A DNA stretch of 64,000 bases from contig NZ_FNGH01000007.1 of assembly GCF_900102875.1 (NCBI RefSeq), positions 166,272-230,271 on the forward strand. The letters are read 5' to 3'. The stretch's first letter is position 1. Every line of letters starts with the position of its first letter. The position numbers and the translations under genes were made by a program. Below are positions 38,606 to 50,249 of the stretch, piece by piece. This DNA is from Franzmannia pantelleriensis. GTDB taxonomy: Bacteria; Pseudomonadota; Gammaproteobacteria; Pseudomonadales; Halomonadaceae. The notes under the pieces are model-generated. The model was not told the origin of the DNA. It searched no databases and saw only the letters and a list, made by a program, of their open reading frames with translations.

Positions 38606-39543
38606 ATCAGAGCCCTTTTCACCACGCCTGCGGCCGTGTGGTGGTGCTGTATGGCGGCGACTCCGCCGAGCGTGAAGTGTCGCTGCTGAGCGGTGCCGCG
38701 GTGCTTGCCTCGCTGCAGCGTAGCGGCCTCGACGTGACCGGCTATGACCTGGCCGACGGCGGCTTGGCCGGCCTCGAGGCGCTGGCCCCGGATCGGGTAT
38801 TCATCGCCATGCACGGGCGCGGCGGGGAAGACGGCACCCTGCAGGGGGCACTGGAGCTGCTCGGCATTCCCTATACCGGCAGTGGGGTGCTGGCCTCGTC
38901 GCTGGGCATGGACAAGCAGCGCACCAAGCAGGTCTGGCAGGCGCTGGGGCTGCCCACCCCGGAGAGCGTGATTCTTGGCGCGGATGCCGACTGGGACGGG
39001 GTCTGCGAACGGCTGGGGCTGCCGCTGATCGTCAAGCCGGTGCATGAGGGGTCGACCCTGGGCATCAGCATCGTCGACAGCCGTGAGGCACTGGCCGCCG
39101 CCTACCAGGAAGCGGCGCGCTTCGATGCCCAGGTGATGGCCGAGCGCTTCATTCAGGGGCCGGAATATACGGTGTCGCTGCTCGGCGACGAAATATTGCC
39201 GGCGATTCGCGTCGAGGTGCCGAGCGGCTTCTATGACTACGAGGCCAAGTACTTCTCCGACGCTACCCGCTACCACCTGCCGTGTGGTCTTGGCGATCAT
39301 GAAGAGGCTCAGCTCGGTGAGCTGTGCCAGCGTGCCTTCGCGGCGATTGGCGGCGAAGGGTGGGGGCGTGTCGATGTGATGCGCGATGCAGATGGCCGCT
39401 TTTGGCTGCTCGAGGTCAATACCGTGCCGGGCATGACCGATCATAGTCTGGTACCGCAGTCAGCGGCCCACGCCGGCTACGACTTCGATGCGCTGGTCCG
39501 CTCAATCCTGGCGACCACCCTCGATGACGTCAGGGAGCGCTGA
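38602..39543 (+). CDS. ddlB: D-alanine--D-alanine ligase DdlB
   Basis: 313-residue ATP-grasp enzyme making the D-Ala-D-Ala dipeptide used by Mur[58 protein letters not shown] and [20 protein letters not shown] are the standard Ddl blocks; the Y in the GIPYTGSG region fits a D-Ala rather than D-lactate ligase. It lies between murC and ftsQ. Confidence 0.96.
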   Translation: MNQSPFHHACGRVVVLYGGDSAEREVSLLSGAAVLASLQRSGLDVTGYDLADGGLAGLEALAPDRVFIAMHGRGGEDGTLQGALELLGIPYTGSGVLASSLGMDKQRTKQVWQALGLPTPESVILGADADWDGVCERLGLPLIVKPVHEGSTLGISIVDSREALAAAYQEAARFDAQVMAERFIQGPEYTVSLLGDEILPAIRVEVPSGFYDYEAKYFSDATRYHLPCGLGDHEEAQLGELCQRAFAAIGGEGWGRVDVMRDADGRFWLLEVNTVPGMTDHSLVPQSAAHAGYDFDALVRSILATTLDDVRER

Positions 39544-39549
39544 GGTCTC

Positions 39550-40281
39550 ATGAGTGACGCCGCGCGGAGATCCCTGGTTGGGTTGATGCTGTTCCTGGTG
39601 CTGCTGGTGGCTGGCGGCCGCGCGCTGTGGCTATGGCTGGACCGGCCGGTGGAGCGGGTCTCGATCAGTGGCGAGCTGCGCCACGTCAGTGCCGGCTATC
39701 TGCGCGAGGAGTTGGCTCCTCTGATTCAGGGGCACACCTGGCTGTCGGTGGATCTTGGTGAGCTGCGGCGGGCCGCCCGCGACGTCGACTGGCTAGCGGA
39801 AGTGCGGGTCTCGCGAGAGTGGCCCGATGCGCTCTCCTTCGACCTTGTCGAGCAGGTCCCGGTAGCGCGCTGGAATGATGATTTTCTGCTTAACCCCGAG
39901 GGCGAACCCTTCGCCTTCGGGCCAGTGTCGCCGCCCGGCGACCTGGCAGACTTGGCCGGGCCGACGGGGAGTGGTCCCGTGGTGCTGACGTATTACCACG
40001 ACCTGTCGGCGCGGCTTGATACCCTGGGGCTGACCATTACCCAGCTGCGACTCGAAGCTCGCGGGGCGTGGCGGCTGCAGCTGGATGATGGCGCCTGGGT
40101 GATGCTGGGGCGTAATGATCGTGATGCACGTCTGGCGCGATTGAGCGCCGCTTGGCAGCGTCAGTTGGGCGCCCAGGCGTCGCATATCCGCTACATCGAC
40201 CTGCGTTATCCCAATGGGGTGGCGGTCGCCTGGCACGGAGAAACCGATGCCGGCAGCGATGACGAAGGGCAGGGCTCGTAA
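39550..40281 (+). CDS. ftsQ: Cell division protein FtsQ
   Basis: 243 residues. Short cytoplasmic tail, one membrane helix (about 8-28), then a POTRA domain beginning VERVSISGELRHVSAGYLREELAP and the beta domain with LRLEARGAWRLQLDDGAWVMLG. It is the scaffold of FtsQLB. It starts 6 bases after ddlB. The following 196-base gap carries the ftsA promoter. Confidence 0.94.
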   Translation: MSDAARRSLVGLMLFLVLLVAGGRALWLWLDRPVERVSISGELRHVSAGYLREELAPLIQGHTWLSVDLGELRRAARDVDWLAEVRVSREWPDALSFDLVEQVPVARWNDDFLLNPEGEPFAFGPVSPPGDLADLAGPTGSGPVVLTYYHDLSARLDTLGLTITQLRLEARGAWRLQLDDGAWVMLGRNDRDARLARLSAAWQRQLGAQASHIRYIDLRYPNGVAVAWHGETDAGSDDEGQGS

Positions 40282-40379
40282 GGCGTTTTTTTCGTCGAGT
40301 TCCCGCCAAGTCTCGCTATGGGGTGTTCCTTTTATTAAAAAAGCCCCGTATTCTGACGTATGTTTTTCATCGACTACTG

Positions 40380-40407
40380 GTGAAACAACGCAAGTTGTTC
40401 CTATAAT
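40380..40407 (+). promoter_or_regulatory. ftsA-ftsZ promoter with inverted repeat in the spacer
   Basis: A perfect -10 TATAAT (40402-40407) is preceded at 16 bases by GTGAAA (40380-40385, 4/6 to consensus). The spacer holds the inverted repeat AACAAC-GCAA-GTTGTT (40384-40399), placed where a repressor could block polymerase. Transcription would start about 64 bases before ftsA. Confidence 0.5.
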
Positions 40408-40477
40408 TGTGTCTATGTCTAAGCACGCACTTTAACGGACACTTAATACCGACAAGTTTGAGGAGTGACCACGACCC

Positions 40478-41767
40478 ATGGCAGGACAACCCAACGCTTC
40501 CAATATGGTAGTCGGGCTGGATATCGGAACATCCAAGGTCGTGGCGATCGTGGGGCAACCCACTGACGATGGCGGTATCGAAATCGCCGGGATCGGGTCG
40601 CACCCGTCGCGTGGCATGAAGAAGGGTGTGGTGATCAACATCGAATCCACGGTGCAGTCTATCCAGCGCGCCGTGGAAGAAGCCGAGCTGATGGCCGGCT
40701 GTGACATTCATTCGGTATATGTCGGTATTGCCGGCAGCCATATCAGCTCAATGAATTCCGACGGTGTGGTGGCGATCAAGGAGCGTGAGGTCAGCACATA
40801 CGATATCGAGCGGGTGATCGACTCGGCGCGGGCGCGGGCCATTTCCGAAGGGCAGCGGGTCCTGCATGTATTGCCGCAGGAATTCTCCATCGACAAGCAG
40901 GAGGGGATTCGTGAGCCGTTGGGCATGTCCGGCGTGCGCCTCGAAGCCCAAGTGCATCTGGTCACCGCGGCGCTCAATGCGGTGCAGAACATCGAAAAGT
41001 GCGTGCGCCGCTGCGGACTAGAGGTCGATGCGATCATTCTCGAGCAGCTGGCCTCGAGCCACGCGGTGTTGACCGAGGACGAGCGCGAGCTGGGCGTGTG
41101 CATGGTCGACATCGGTGGTGGTACCACCGACATTGCGGTCTTTACCGAGGGCGCCATCCGCCACACCGCGGTGATTCCGATTGCCGGCGATCAGGTCACC
41201 AACGACATTGCCATGGCGCTGCGAACGCCGACCCAATACGCCGAGGACATCAAGGTCAAGTATGCCTGTGCGCTGACCCAGCTGGCTTCCAGCGATGAGA
41301 TGATCAAGGTGCCGAGCGTCGGTGAGCGACCCGCGCGGGACTTGTCGCGTCAGGCGCTGGCCGAAGTGGTCGAGCCGCGCTATGAGGAGCTGTTCACGCT
41401 GGTGCGCGAAGAGCTGCGACGCAGCGGCTACGAGGACCTGGTGGCGGCTGGGGTGGTGCTCACTGGCGGCACCTCGCGGATGGAAGGCGTGGTCGAACTG
41501 GCCGAGGAGATATTCCACATGCCGGTGCGCATCGCCAGCCCGCAGAACGTCAGGGGCCTGGCCGACGTGGTGCGCAATCCGATTTATTCCACTGGGGTCG
41601 GTTTGCTACATTACGGTATGCGTGACGCCAGGCAGGGGCATGGCCTCCACGGCCACGGACGAGTAGTATCGGCACAGCCGAAAAGGGAAGACGTCTCCCG
41701 GCGGGGACTCAAGGACGGTTTTCCGGCGCTGGACAAGATCAAGGGCTGGTTCAAAGGAAATTTCTGA
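40478..41767 (+). CDS. ftsA: Cell division protein FtsA
   Basis: 429-residue actin-like protein that tethers FtsZ to the membrane. ATP-binding VVGLDIGTSKVVAIVG, the 1C domain near SHPSRGMKKGVVINIE, phosphate loop VDIGGGTTDIAVF and adenosine motif VVLTGGTSRMEGV. The C-terminal GLKDGFPALDKIKGWFKGNF is the amphipathic membrane-binding helix. GAGGAG is 12 bases before the ATG, slightly far. Confidence 0.97.
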   Translation: MAGQPNASNMVVGLDIGTSKVVAIVGQPTDDGGIEIAGIGSHPSRGMKKGVVINIESTVQSIQRAVEEAELMAGCDIHSVYVGIAGSHISSMNSDGVVAIKEREVSTYDIERVIDSARARAISEGQRVLHVLPQEFSIDKQEGIREPLGMSGVRLEAQVHLVTAALNAVQNIEKCVRRCGLEVDAIILEQLASSHAVLTEDERELGVCMVDIGGGTTDIAVFTEGAIRHTAVIPIAGDQVTNDIAMALRTPTQYAEDIKVKYACALTQLASSDEMIKVPSVGERPARDLSRQALAEVVEPRYEELFTLVREELRRSGYEDLVAAGVVLTGGTSRMEGVVELAEEIFHMPVRIASPQNVRGLADVVRNPIYSTGVGLLHYGMRDARQGHGLHGHGRVVSAQPKREDVSRRGLKDGFPALDKIKGWFKGNF

Positions 41768-41800
41768 TACGGGCCGTGAGCGGTCCAGGAGACGGGGCTT

Positions 41801-42973
41801 ATGTTCGAACTGGTAGATAACGCACCCTCAAGCAGCGCGGTCATCAAGGTGATCGGCGTCGGCGGCGGCGGCGGCAATGCCGTCAATCACATGGTCGAGA
41901 GCAACATTGAAGGCGTCGAGTTCATCTGCGCCAATACCGACGCCCAGGCGCTCAAGCGGGTGGCGGCCAAGACCGTGCTCCAGCTCGGCAGCGAGATCAC
42001 CAAGGGCCTTGGAGCGGGCGCCAATCCCGACGTTGGCCGCCAGGCGGCGACCGAGGATCGCGAGCGCATTGCCGAGCTGATCAGCGGCGCCGACATGATC
42101 TTCATCACCGCCGGCATGGGCGGTGGGACCGGTACCGGTGGCGCGCCCGTGGTCGCCCAGGTGGCCAAGGAGCTGGGCATCCTCACCGTGGCGGTGGTCA
42201 CTCGGCCGTTCCCCTTCGAGGGGCCCAAGCGCATGCGCGCCGCCGAGGAGGGCATGAAGGAGCTCTCCGAGCACGTCGACTCGCTGATCACCATCCCCAA
42301 TGAAAAGCTGCTCGCGGTGCTGGGCAAGAATGCCAGTCTGCTGACTGCCTTCAGTGCCGCCAACGACGTACTGTTGGGTGCGGTGCAGGGCATCGCCGAG
42401 CTGATCACCAGCCCGGGTATCATCAACGTCGACTTCGCCGACGTGCGCACCGTGATGTCCGAGATGGGCATGGCGATGATGGGCACCGGCGGTGCCACCG
42501 GCGAGAATCGCGCTCGCGAAGCCGCCGAAAAAGCGATCAAGAGTCCGCTGCTGGAAGATATCGATCTGCACGGTGCGCGGGGCATCCTGGTCAATATCAC
42601 TGCCGGTCCGGACCTCTCTATTGGCGAGTTCAACGATGTGGGTGCCACCGTCCAGGAATTCGCTTCCCAGGACGCCACCATCGTCGTGGGTACCTCCATC
42701 GACATGGATATGTCGGATGAGCTTCGCGTCACCGTGGTCGCGGCGGGCCTCGAAGGTCGTCAGCAGAAAGCCGCACCGCGCGAGACCGTGGCGGCGCGTC
42801 CCGAGTCTGCCGACTACCGTACGCTGCAGCAGCAGCCGGCGGTGATGCGCCAGCAGGCCGCCAAGTCCGAGCAGGAAGCGGCGGTCAAGGCACGCGCCGA
42901 GAAGCGCAACAAGTCGCAGGAGCTTGACGACTACCTGGACATCCCGGCGTTCCTGCGTCGTCAGGCCGATTGA
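41801..42973 (+). CDS. ftsZ: Cell division GTPase FtsZ
   Basis: 390-residue tubulin homologue forming the Z ring. GTP-binding loop GGGTGTG (residues 107-113); the synergy-loop region is [16 protein letters not shown] flexible linker (about 320-370) ends in the conserved C-terminal peptide [16 protein letters not shown], which binds FtsA and ZipA. It follows ftsA by 33 bases and is the last gene of the cluster. Confidence 0.98.
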   Translation: MFELVDNAPSSSAVIKVIGVGGGGGNAVNHMVESNIEGVEFICANTDAQALKRVAAKTVLQLGSEITKGLGAGANPDVGRQAATEDRERIAELISGADMIFITAGMGGGTGTGGAPVVAQVAKELGILTVAVVTRPFPFEGPKRMRAAEEGMKELSEHVDSLITIPNEKLLAVLGKNASLLTAFSAANDVLLGAVQGIAELITSPGIINVDFADVRTVMSEMGMAMMGTGGATGENRAREAAEKAIKSPLLEDIDLHGARGILVNITAGPDLSIGEFNDVGATVQEFASQDATIVVGTSIDMDMSDELRVTVVAAGLEGRQQKAAPRETVAARPESADYRTLQQQPAVMRQQAAKSEQEAAVKARAEKRNKSQELDDYLDIPAFLRRQAD

Positions 42974-43015
42974 GGCGTGCTATCGATAGCATAGGGGTGG
43001 TCAGGGATGTTTTTT

Positions 43016-43044
43016 TTGTTGAAACGCTCGTTCGCTGTTATAGT
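43016..43044 (+). promoter_or_regulatory. Candidate sigma-70 promoter for lpxC
   Basis: TTGTTG (43016-43021), 17-base spacer, TATAGT (43039-43044), 40 bases before the lpxC ATG. Confidence 0.55.
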
Positions 43045-43084
43045 GAACAGTGTTTGATAACTAATATCAGCCTGGCTACTGCCC

Positions 43085-43996
43085 ATGATTAGACAACGTA
43101 CTCTCAAGAACACCATTCGTGCGACCGGCGTTGGCCTGCACTCTGGTGAAAAAGTCTACCTGACGCTGCGTCCGGCGCCGGCCAACAGCGGCATCATCTT
43201 CGTGCGTACCGACCTGGAGCCCCAGGTGATGATTCCGGCGCGGGCCGAGAACGTCACCGACACCACCATGTGCACGGCGCTGTCCCAGGACGGTGTCAAG
43301 GTGGCGACCGTCGAGCACTTGATGTCGGCCTTCGCCGGCCTGGGCATCGACAACGCCTTCGTTGACGTCAGCGCCCCCGAGGTGCCGATCATGGACGGCA
43401 GTGCCGGGCCCTTCGTGTTCCTGATCCAGTCGGCGGGCATCGAGGAGCAGCAGGCAGCCAAGAAGTTCATCCGCATCAAGCGTGAAATCGTGGTGCGCGA
43501 AGGCGACAAGGAAGCGCGGTTCCTGCCCCACAATGGCTTCAAGGTGGCCTTTGCCATCGACTTTGATCATCCGGTTAGCGAGCTGCGTGAGCAGACCGCC
43601 AGCGTGGACTTCTCGACCACCTCGTTCGTCAAGGAAGTATCACGGGCGCGCACTTTCGGATTCATGCGCGATCTCGAGTTCCTGCGCTCGCACAATCTGG
43701 CGCTAGGCGGCAGCCTCGACAACGCCATCGTGGTGGACGACTATCGCATCGTCAACGAAGGCGGACTGCGCTACGACGACGAGTTCGTCAAGCACAAGGT
43801 GCTTGACGCCATCGGTGATCTCTACCAGCTAGGTTATAGCTTGATCGGCGAGTTTCGCGGCATCAAGTCGGGCCACGCGCTGAACAACCAGCTGTGCCGT
43901 GAGATGCTGGCAAACCCCGACTCCTTCGAGATCGTGACCTTCGAAGACGAGGCTCAGCGCGCGCCGATCTCCTACGCCGCACCGGCCATGGCGTAA
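43085..43996 (+). CDS. lpxC: UDP-3-O-acyl-N-acetylglucosamine deacetylase LpxC
   Basis: 303-residue zinc amidase catalysing the committed step of lipid A synthesis. Zinc ligands lie in [15 protein letters not shown] (H78) and in the [11 protein letters not shown] block (histidine and aspartate near 237-241); [11 protein letters not shown] follows near the C-terminus. Family start [21 protein letters not shown]. It sits after ftsZ as in enterics and pseudomonads and is closed by a strong hairpin. Confidence 0.97.
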   Translation: MIRQRTLKNTIRATGVGLHSGEKVYLTLRPAPANSGIIFVRTDLEPQVMIPARAENVTDTTMCTALSQDGVKVATVEHLMSAFAGLGIDNAFVDVSAPEVPIMDGSAGPFVFLIQSAGIEEQQAAKKFIRIKREIVVREGDKEARFLPHNGFKVAFAIDFDHPVSELREQTASVDFSTTSFVKEVSRARTFGFMRDLEFLRSHNLALGGSLDNAIVVDDYRIVNEGGLRYDDEFVKHKVLDAIGDLYQLGYSLIGEFRGIKSGHALNNQLCREMLANPDSFEIVTFEDEAQRAPISYAAPAMA

Positions 43997-44052
43997 GCGC
44001 TGCCGCCGACAAGTGGCGGTGGTAATAATCGTGGGTGCCAGGGCTGATATTG

Positions 44053-44083
44053 CGCCGCCTCCTCATGGGAGGCGGCGCTTTTG
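44053..44083. terminator. Terminator between lpxC and dciA
   Basis: GCGCCGCCTCC, loop TCATG, GGAGGCGGCGC, then TTTT (44080-44083). Perfect 11-pair stem between convergent genes. Confidence 0.75.
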
Positions 44084-44095
44084 CGATGGGCGAGG

Positions 44096-44563
44096 CTAGC
44101 GTGATTCGCCGCGCTCGGCGTGGCTGGCGAGTCGCTCCAGGGCGCGTTTGAGGCGTGGGTTGCGGGTGTCAGCGGCACAGCTCGATAGTTCGTCGGCGGC
44201 ACTGGCCGAGAGCGCGCGACTCTGACGTGGCGGTGCCTTGGGGGGGCGTACCGGACGGACCTTGAGGGTGAAGCCGAGTACCGCCTCGAACTGTCGATGC
44301 TGATGCAGCAGAGCGAGCAGGCGCGGCTGCTCATAGCGCAGCCACGTGAGCCACACGGCGCGGTCGGTGATCAGCGTCAGTTTGCCGTCGCGGTAGCCGC
44401 CGACGAAAACATGCTCGCGCACCTCCTCGGGCAGCTGCTCGCGCAGCAGCTGCTGGGCACGACCTATCAGCTGCGCCATGCGCATCAGTCCGCCAAGTTC
44501 ACCCTGTCCGCCCAGAAGCCGAGCCACGGGCTGGGCGCGGAAACGCTTAACCTTTATACTCAT
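44096..44563 (-). CDS. dciA: DciA-type replicative helicase loader (DUF721)
   Basis: 155 residues beginning MSIKVKRFRAQPVARLLGG, with the KH-like DUF721 domain in the N-terminal two thirds (LREQLPEEVREHVFVGGYRDGKLTLITDRAVWLTWLRYEQPRLLALL) and a basic tail. DciA loads DnaB helicase in bacteria lacking DnaC/DnaI. Its place between lpxC and secA matches P. aeruginosa and vibrios. The start at 44563 is preferred to a longer frame. Confidence 0.85.
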   Translation of the reverse strand: MSIKVKRFRAQPVARLLGGQGELGGLMRMAQLIGRAQQLLREQLPEEVREHVFVGGYRDGKLTLITDRAVWLTWLRYEQPRLLALLHQHRQFEAVLGFTLKVRPVRPPKAPPRQSRALSASAADELSSCAADTRNPRLKRALERLASHAERGESR

Positions 44564-44628
44564 GGGCTTGCACTCAGGACGCCAGGCGATAACAGGCAAT
44601 TTAGCATGCCAGAGAGTACATCGACAGC

Positions 44629-45018
44629 ATGAGTCACGCCGATCCAGCTTCTTCGCGCGAGGCTCCCACGCCGGATGCCGGTCGGGATACCGCGAACGGT
44701 ACGCGGCGGCGCCTGCGTAGCCGCTGGTGGCTGGCCGGCCTGCTGGTCGGTTGCCTGCTGCCTGCGGGGCTGGCCCAGGGCGATGTGCGCCTGGTCAGTC
44801 GCGTGGTGCAGATCTGCTGGCTGGTGCCGGACAGCATTCGTGCTGAAAGTCGGCGCTTGGCGCGTCGACGGCGCTGGTTGCCGATGGCACGCCGCCGGGA
44901 GGTCGTGCAGCGCCAGGCCGGTTGCCCACTTCCACCGCCGCGTCTGCTGCCCCGGGTTGCTGGCGTCGACGTACTGTCGCGTCGCGGCCCTCCTGACATG
45001 TTCGCTCACTCCACCTGA
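44629..45018 (+). CDS. Small SecM-position protein, candidate secretion-monitor arrest peptide
   Basis: 129 residues, no family recognised. An extended N-terminus (1-30) ends in RRRLRSR, then a hydrophobic segment (34-48, LAGLLVGCLLPAGLA) resembling a signal sequence with a long n-region, as in SecM. An arginine-rich stretch (71-93) is followed by a proline-rich C-terminus: PPP at 102-104 and R118-R-G-P-P-D123, seven residues before the end. E. coli SecM arrests at R-A-G-P four residues from its end. It lies directly upstream of secA, the secM position. Codon third positions are GC-rich as in real genes, but no good ribosome-binding site is seen. The upstream FxxxxWI of SecM is missing. The arrest function is inference. 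Confidence 0.6.
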   Translation: MSHADPASSREAPTPDAGRDTANGTRRRLRSRWWLAGLLVGCLLPAGLAQGDVRLVSRVVQICWLVPDSIRAESRRLARRRRWLPMARRREVVQRQAGCPLPPPRLLPRVAGVDVLSRRGPPDMFAHST

Positions 45019-45098
45019 CGCCGCCCGAGAGGGCGCCAGCGGCGACCGCGTGATGCCGGTCGGCACGCTGTGTTTCGATTCCATGCTACGAGTGAACA
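44999..45098 (+). promoter_or_regulatory. Possible RNA switch controlling secA translation
   Basis: Bases 45090-45098 (GAGTGAACA, the secA ribosome-binding region) can pair with 44999-45002 plus 45007-45011 (TGTT and CACTC, 4-base bulge) in the last codons of the small upstream gene. A GC-rich hairpin lies between (about 45019-45045, CGCCGC...GCGGCG). A ribosome stalled at the R-R-G-P-P codons would cover the first strand and free the site, as in secM-secA. Nine pairs with a bulge could arise by chance. Confidence 0.35.
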
Positions 45099-45102
45099 CG
45101 CA

Positions 45103-47835
<2,733 letters not shown>

Positions 47836-47861
47836 TACCCATTAGGTGAGGAGATACGCGC

Positions 47862-49070
47862 ATGGCCGTTGGCAAGGACACCTTTCCGGCGCTGCCGGCG
47901 ATCGAGGGGGTGCGGCTCGGCACCGCCATGGCCGGCATCAAGAAACCCGAGCGTCGCGATCTGGTGGTGATCGAGATCGCCCCTGGCGCCAGCGTGGCGG
48001 GCACCTTCACGCGCAATGCCTTTTGCGCGGCACCGGTGCACGTTGCCAAGCGTCATCTGGGACTCGAGACGCCACGCTATCTGCTGATTAACACCGGTAA
48101 TGCCAACGCGGGTACCGGCGACGTCGGTATGCGTGATGCCGAGGCCAGCTGCGCAGAGCTGGGGCGCTTGGCCGATGTTGCGGGCACCGCGGTGCTGCCG
48201 TTCTCCACCGGGGTGATCGGCGAGGCGCTGCCCATGCAGCGGCTGATGGCAGGCTTGCCCGCGGCGCTGCAGAGCCTCGATGCCGATGGCTGGGCCGCTG
48301 CTGCCGAGGGCATCCTGACCACCGATACGCGCCCCAAGGGCGCCACGGCTAGCGTCGAGATCGGCGGTGAAACGGTCACCATCAGCGGCATCAGCAAGGG
48401 GTCGGGGATGATTCAGCCGAACATGGCCACCATGCTCGGTTTCATCGCTACAGATGCCAGCATCGCCCAGGCCGATCTGGAACACTGGCTGCGCGAGGGA
48501 GTGGCGCGCTCCTTCAACTGCATCACCGTGGACAGTGACACGTCCACCAACGATGCCTGCATGTTGATTGCCACCGGCAAAGGTCCGGCGGTGAGCGCTG
48601 CAGAGGACGTGGCGCGCTTTCGTGCGGCGCTCGACAAGGTGCTGGTCGTGCTGGCCCAGGCGATCATTCGCGATGGCGAGGGGGCGACCAAGTTCGTGAC
48701 CCTCGAGGTCAGCGAGGCGCGCTCGCGCCAGGAGGCGCTGGACGTGGCCTTTACCGTGGCCCACTCGCCCCTGGTCAAGACCGCGCTCTACGCGTCGGAT
48801 GCCAACTGGGGTCGGATCCTGGCGGCGGTAGGGCGCGCACCGGTGGCGGATTTCGATGTCGGTCGGGTGGTCATCGACCTGGGCGACGTGCGCCTGGTCG
48901 AACATGGCGGACGCGCTGCCAGCTACACCGAAGAAGCCGGCAGTGCGGTGATGGCCGGAGAGGAGATCACCATTCGCATCCGGCTGGGGCGCGGCGAGGC
49001 TGACGCCACGGTCTGGACCTCGGATCTGTCCCACGAATACGTATCGATCAACGCCGACTACCGCAGTTGA
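47862..49070 (+). CDS. argJ: Bifunctional ornithine acetyltransferase / N-acetylglutamate synthase ArgJ
   Basis: 402 residues. It recycles the acetyl group from N-acetylornithine to glutamate in arginine synthesis. The precursor self-cleaves before the nucleophile threonine in NMAT190ML (GMIQPNMATMLGFIATDA); TVDSDTSTND and the C-terminal SDLSHEYVSINADYRS are also typical. The gene follows secA by 26 bases, as in pseudomonads. Whether it also uses acetyl-CoA cannot be read from the sequence. Confidence 0.95.
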   Translation: MAVGKDTFPALPAIEGVRLGTAMAGIKKPERRDLVVIEIAPGASVAGTFTRNAFCAAPVHVAKRHLGLETPRYLLINTGNANAGTGDVGMRDAEASCAELGRLADVAGTAVLPFSTGVIGEALPMQRLMAGLPAALQSLDADGWAAAAEGILTTDTRPKGATASVEIGGETVTISGISKGSGMIQPNMATMLGFIATDASIAQADLEHWLREGVARSFNCITVDSDTSTNDACMLIATGKGPAVSAAEDVARFRAALDKVLVVLAQAIIRDGEGATKFVTLEVSEARSRQEALDVAFTVAHSPLVKTALYASDANWGRILAAVGRAPVADFDVGRVVIDLGDVRLVEHGGRAASYTEEAGSAVMAGEEITIRIRLGRGEADATVWTSDLSHEYVSINADYRS

Positions 49071-49128
49071 GCGTCGTTAACGCTGAGAGAAGTACGGGTG
49101 CGCCCGTGAAGACAAGGGTACGAGGATA

Positions 49129-50076
49129 ATGGTCAAGAGACGGGTACATGTGGCGGCCGCCGCCATCGTCAGTCGCGATCGACAGGAGGTGCTGATCGCG
49201 CGGCGCCCCTCCACCGTGGATCAGGGGGGGCTGTGGGAGTTTCCGGGCGGCAAGCTGGCCCCTTATGAAACCGGCTTCGAAGCGCTGCGTCGCGAACTGC
49301 ATGAAGAACTGGGGGTGGAGATTCAGCGTGCCCAGCCGCTGATCCGCGTGCACCACGAATACCCCGACAAGCACATCCTGCTGGATGTATGGCAGGTCCA
49401 TGAGTTCGCCGGCGAGCCGTTCGGTCGCGAGGGCCAGGCGGTGCGCTGGGTGCCGATGGAGGAGCTGGTCAACTATCCGTTCCCGGCGGCCAACCTGCCG
49501 ATCCTGCGTGCGGTGATGCTGCCCACCGAGTATCTGATCAGCGCCGAAGAGGACGACGATGCCGACTTCCTGGCCAAGCTGGAGCGGGCGCTGCGTGAAG
49601 ACGGCATTCGTCTGGTACAGCTGCGCGCCAAGACCCTCGCGCACGAGGCCTATGTGGCGCGCGCCGAGCAGGCGCTGGCGCTATGTCGTGAACACGCTGC
49701 CCGGCTGCTGCTCAACGGCGAACCGTCGTTGCTCGACGAGGTCGATGCCGATGGCATTCATCTCACCAGCGAGCGCTTGATGAGTCTCGAGCGGCGCCCC
49801 ATCGCTGAAGGCAAATGGCTGTCCGCCTCGACCCATGATCGCGCACAGCTCGAACAGGCGGCGCGGATCGGCTGCGACTTCGTCACTCTGTCGCCGCTGC
49901 GCACCACGCCGACCCACCCGGATGCCGACCCCTTGGGATGGCACGATTTCCAGCAGCTGGTGGAAACAGCCGGCATGCCGGTCTTCGCGCTGGGTGGCAT
50001 GACCCGTTACGATGCCGACCACGCACGCGCGGTGGGTGCCCAGGGCATCGCCTCGATCCGCGATTTCTGGAAGTAA
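49129..50076 (+). CDS. Nudix hydrolase (MutT-type) fused to a ThiE-like domain
   Basis: 315 residues, two domains. Residues 1-135 are a MutT-like Nudix hydrolase with a full Nudix box (41-63, GGKLAPYETGFEALRRELHE then ELGV), probably cleaning oxidised nucleotides such as 8-oxo-dGTP. Residues about 145-315 resemble thiamine-phosphate synthase (LVQLRAKT, ADGIHLTSERL, STHDRAQL, FALGGM), but the metal-binding positions are changed: NGE replaces ND, and HLTSER replaces HLGQED. ThiE activity is therefore unlikely. The same fusion lies near argJ in P. aeruginosa (PA4400). Confidence 0.88.
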   Translation: MVKRRVHVAAAAIVSRDRQEVLIARRPSTVDQGGLWEFPGGKLAPYETGFEALRRELHEELGVEIQRAQPLIRVHHEYPDKHILLDVWQVHEFAGEPFGREGQAVRWVPMEELVNYPFPAANLPILRAVMLPTEYLISAEEDDDADFLAKLERALREDGIRLVQLRAKTLAHEAYVARAEQALALCREHAARLLLNGEPSLLDEVDADGIHLTSERLMSLERRPIAEGKWLSASTHDRAQLEQAARIGCDFVTLSPLRTTPTHPDADPLGWHDFQQLVETAGMPVFALGGMTRYDADHARAVGAQGIASIRDFWK

Positions 50077-50149
50077 TTCAGCGCCCAGCGACAAGCGCCC
50101 GGCGCCTAGCAGGTTAGTGTCGGGCGACGGGTGCTGGCAGTGAGCGAGG

Positions 50150-50185
50150 AAAAGCCTTGTCGATATCATATCGACGAGGCTTTTT
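50150..50185. terminator. Bidirectional terminator between the mutT/thiE fusion and aguB
   Basis: AAAAGCCTTGTCGATAT, central C, ATATCGACGAGGCTTTT: 17-base arms with one T-G mismatch, A-run on one side and T-run on the other, between convergent genes. Confidence 0.75.
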
Positions 50186-50220
50186 GCTGCCGCGATTCCC
50201 AATACAGATATCATCCTGCG

Positions 50221-50248
50221 GCGCTCGGCGCTCGGCGCTCGGCGCTCG
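50221..50248. repeat. Four-copy tandem heptamer GCGCTCG
   Basis: Four exact head-to-tail copies of GCGCTCG ending at the aguB stop codon (50250-50252). It forms no gene and is too short for a CRISPR. Confidence 0.85.
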
Positions 50249-50249
50249 G

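Noticed and set aside
44564..44628. TTGCAC at 44568 as a promoter for the SecM-position gene and secA
   Set aside because: The best -10 at 16 bases (TAACAG) matches only 3 of 6 positions; too weak to list.
50221..50248. Tandem heptamer as a CRISPR or attachment site
   Set aside because: Units are 7 bases with no spacers, and there are no cas or integrase genes.
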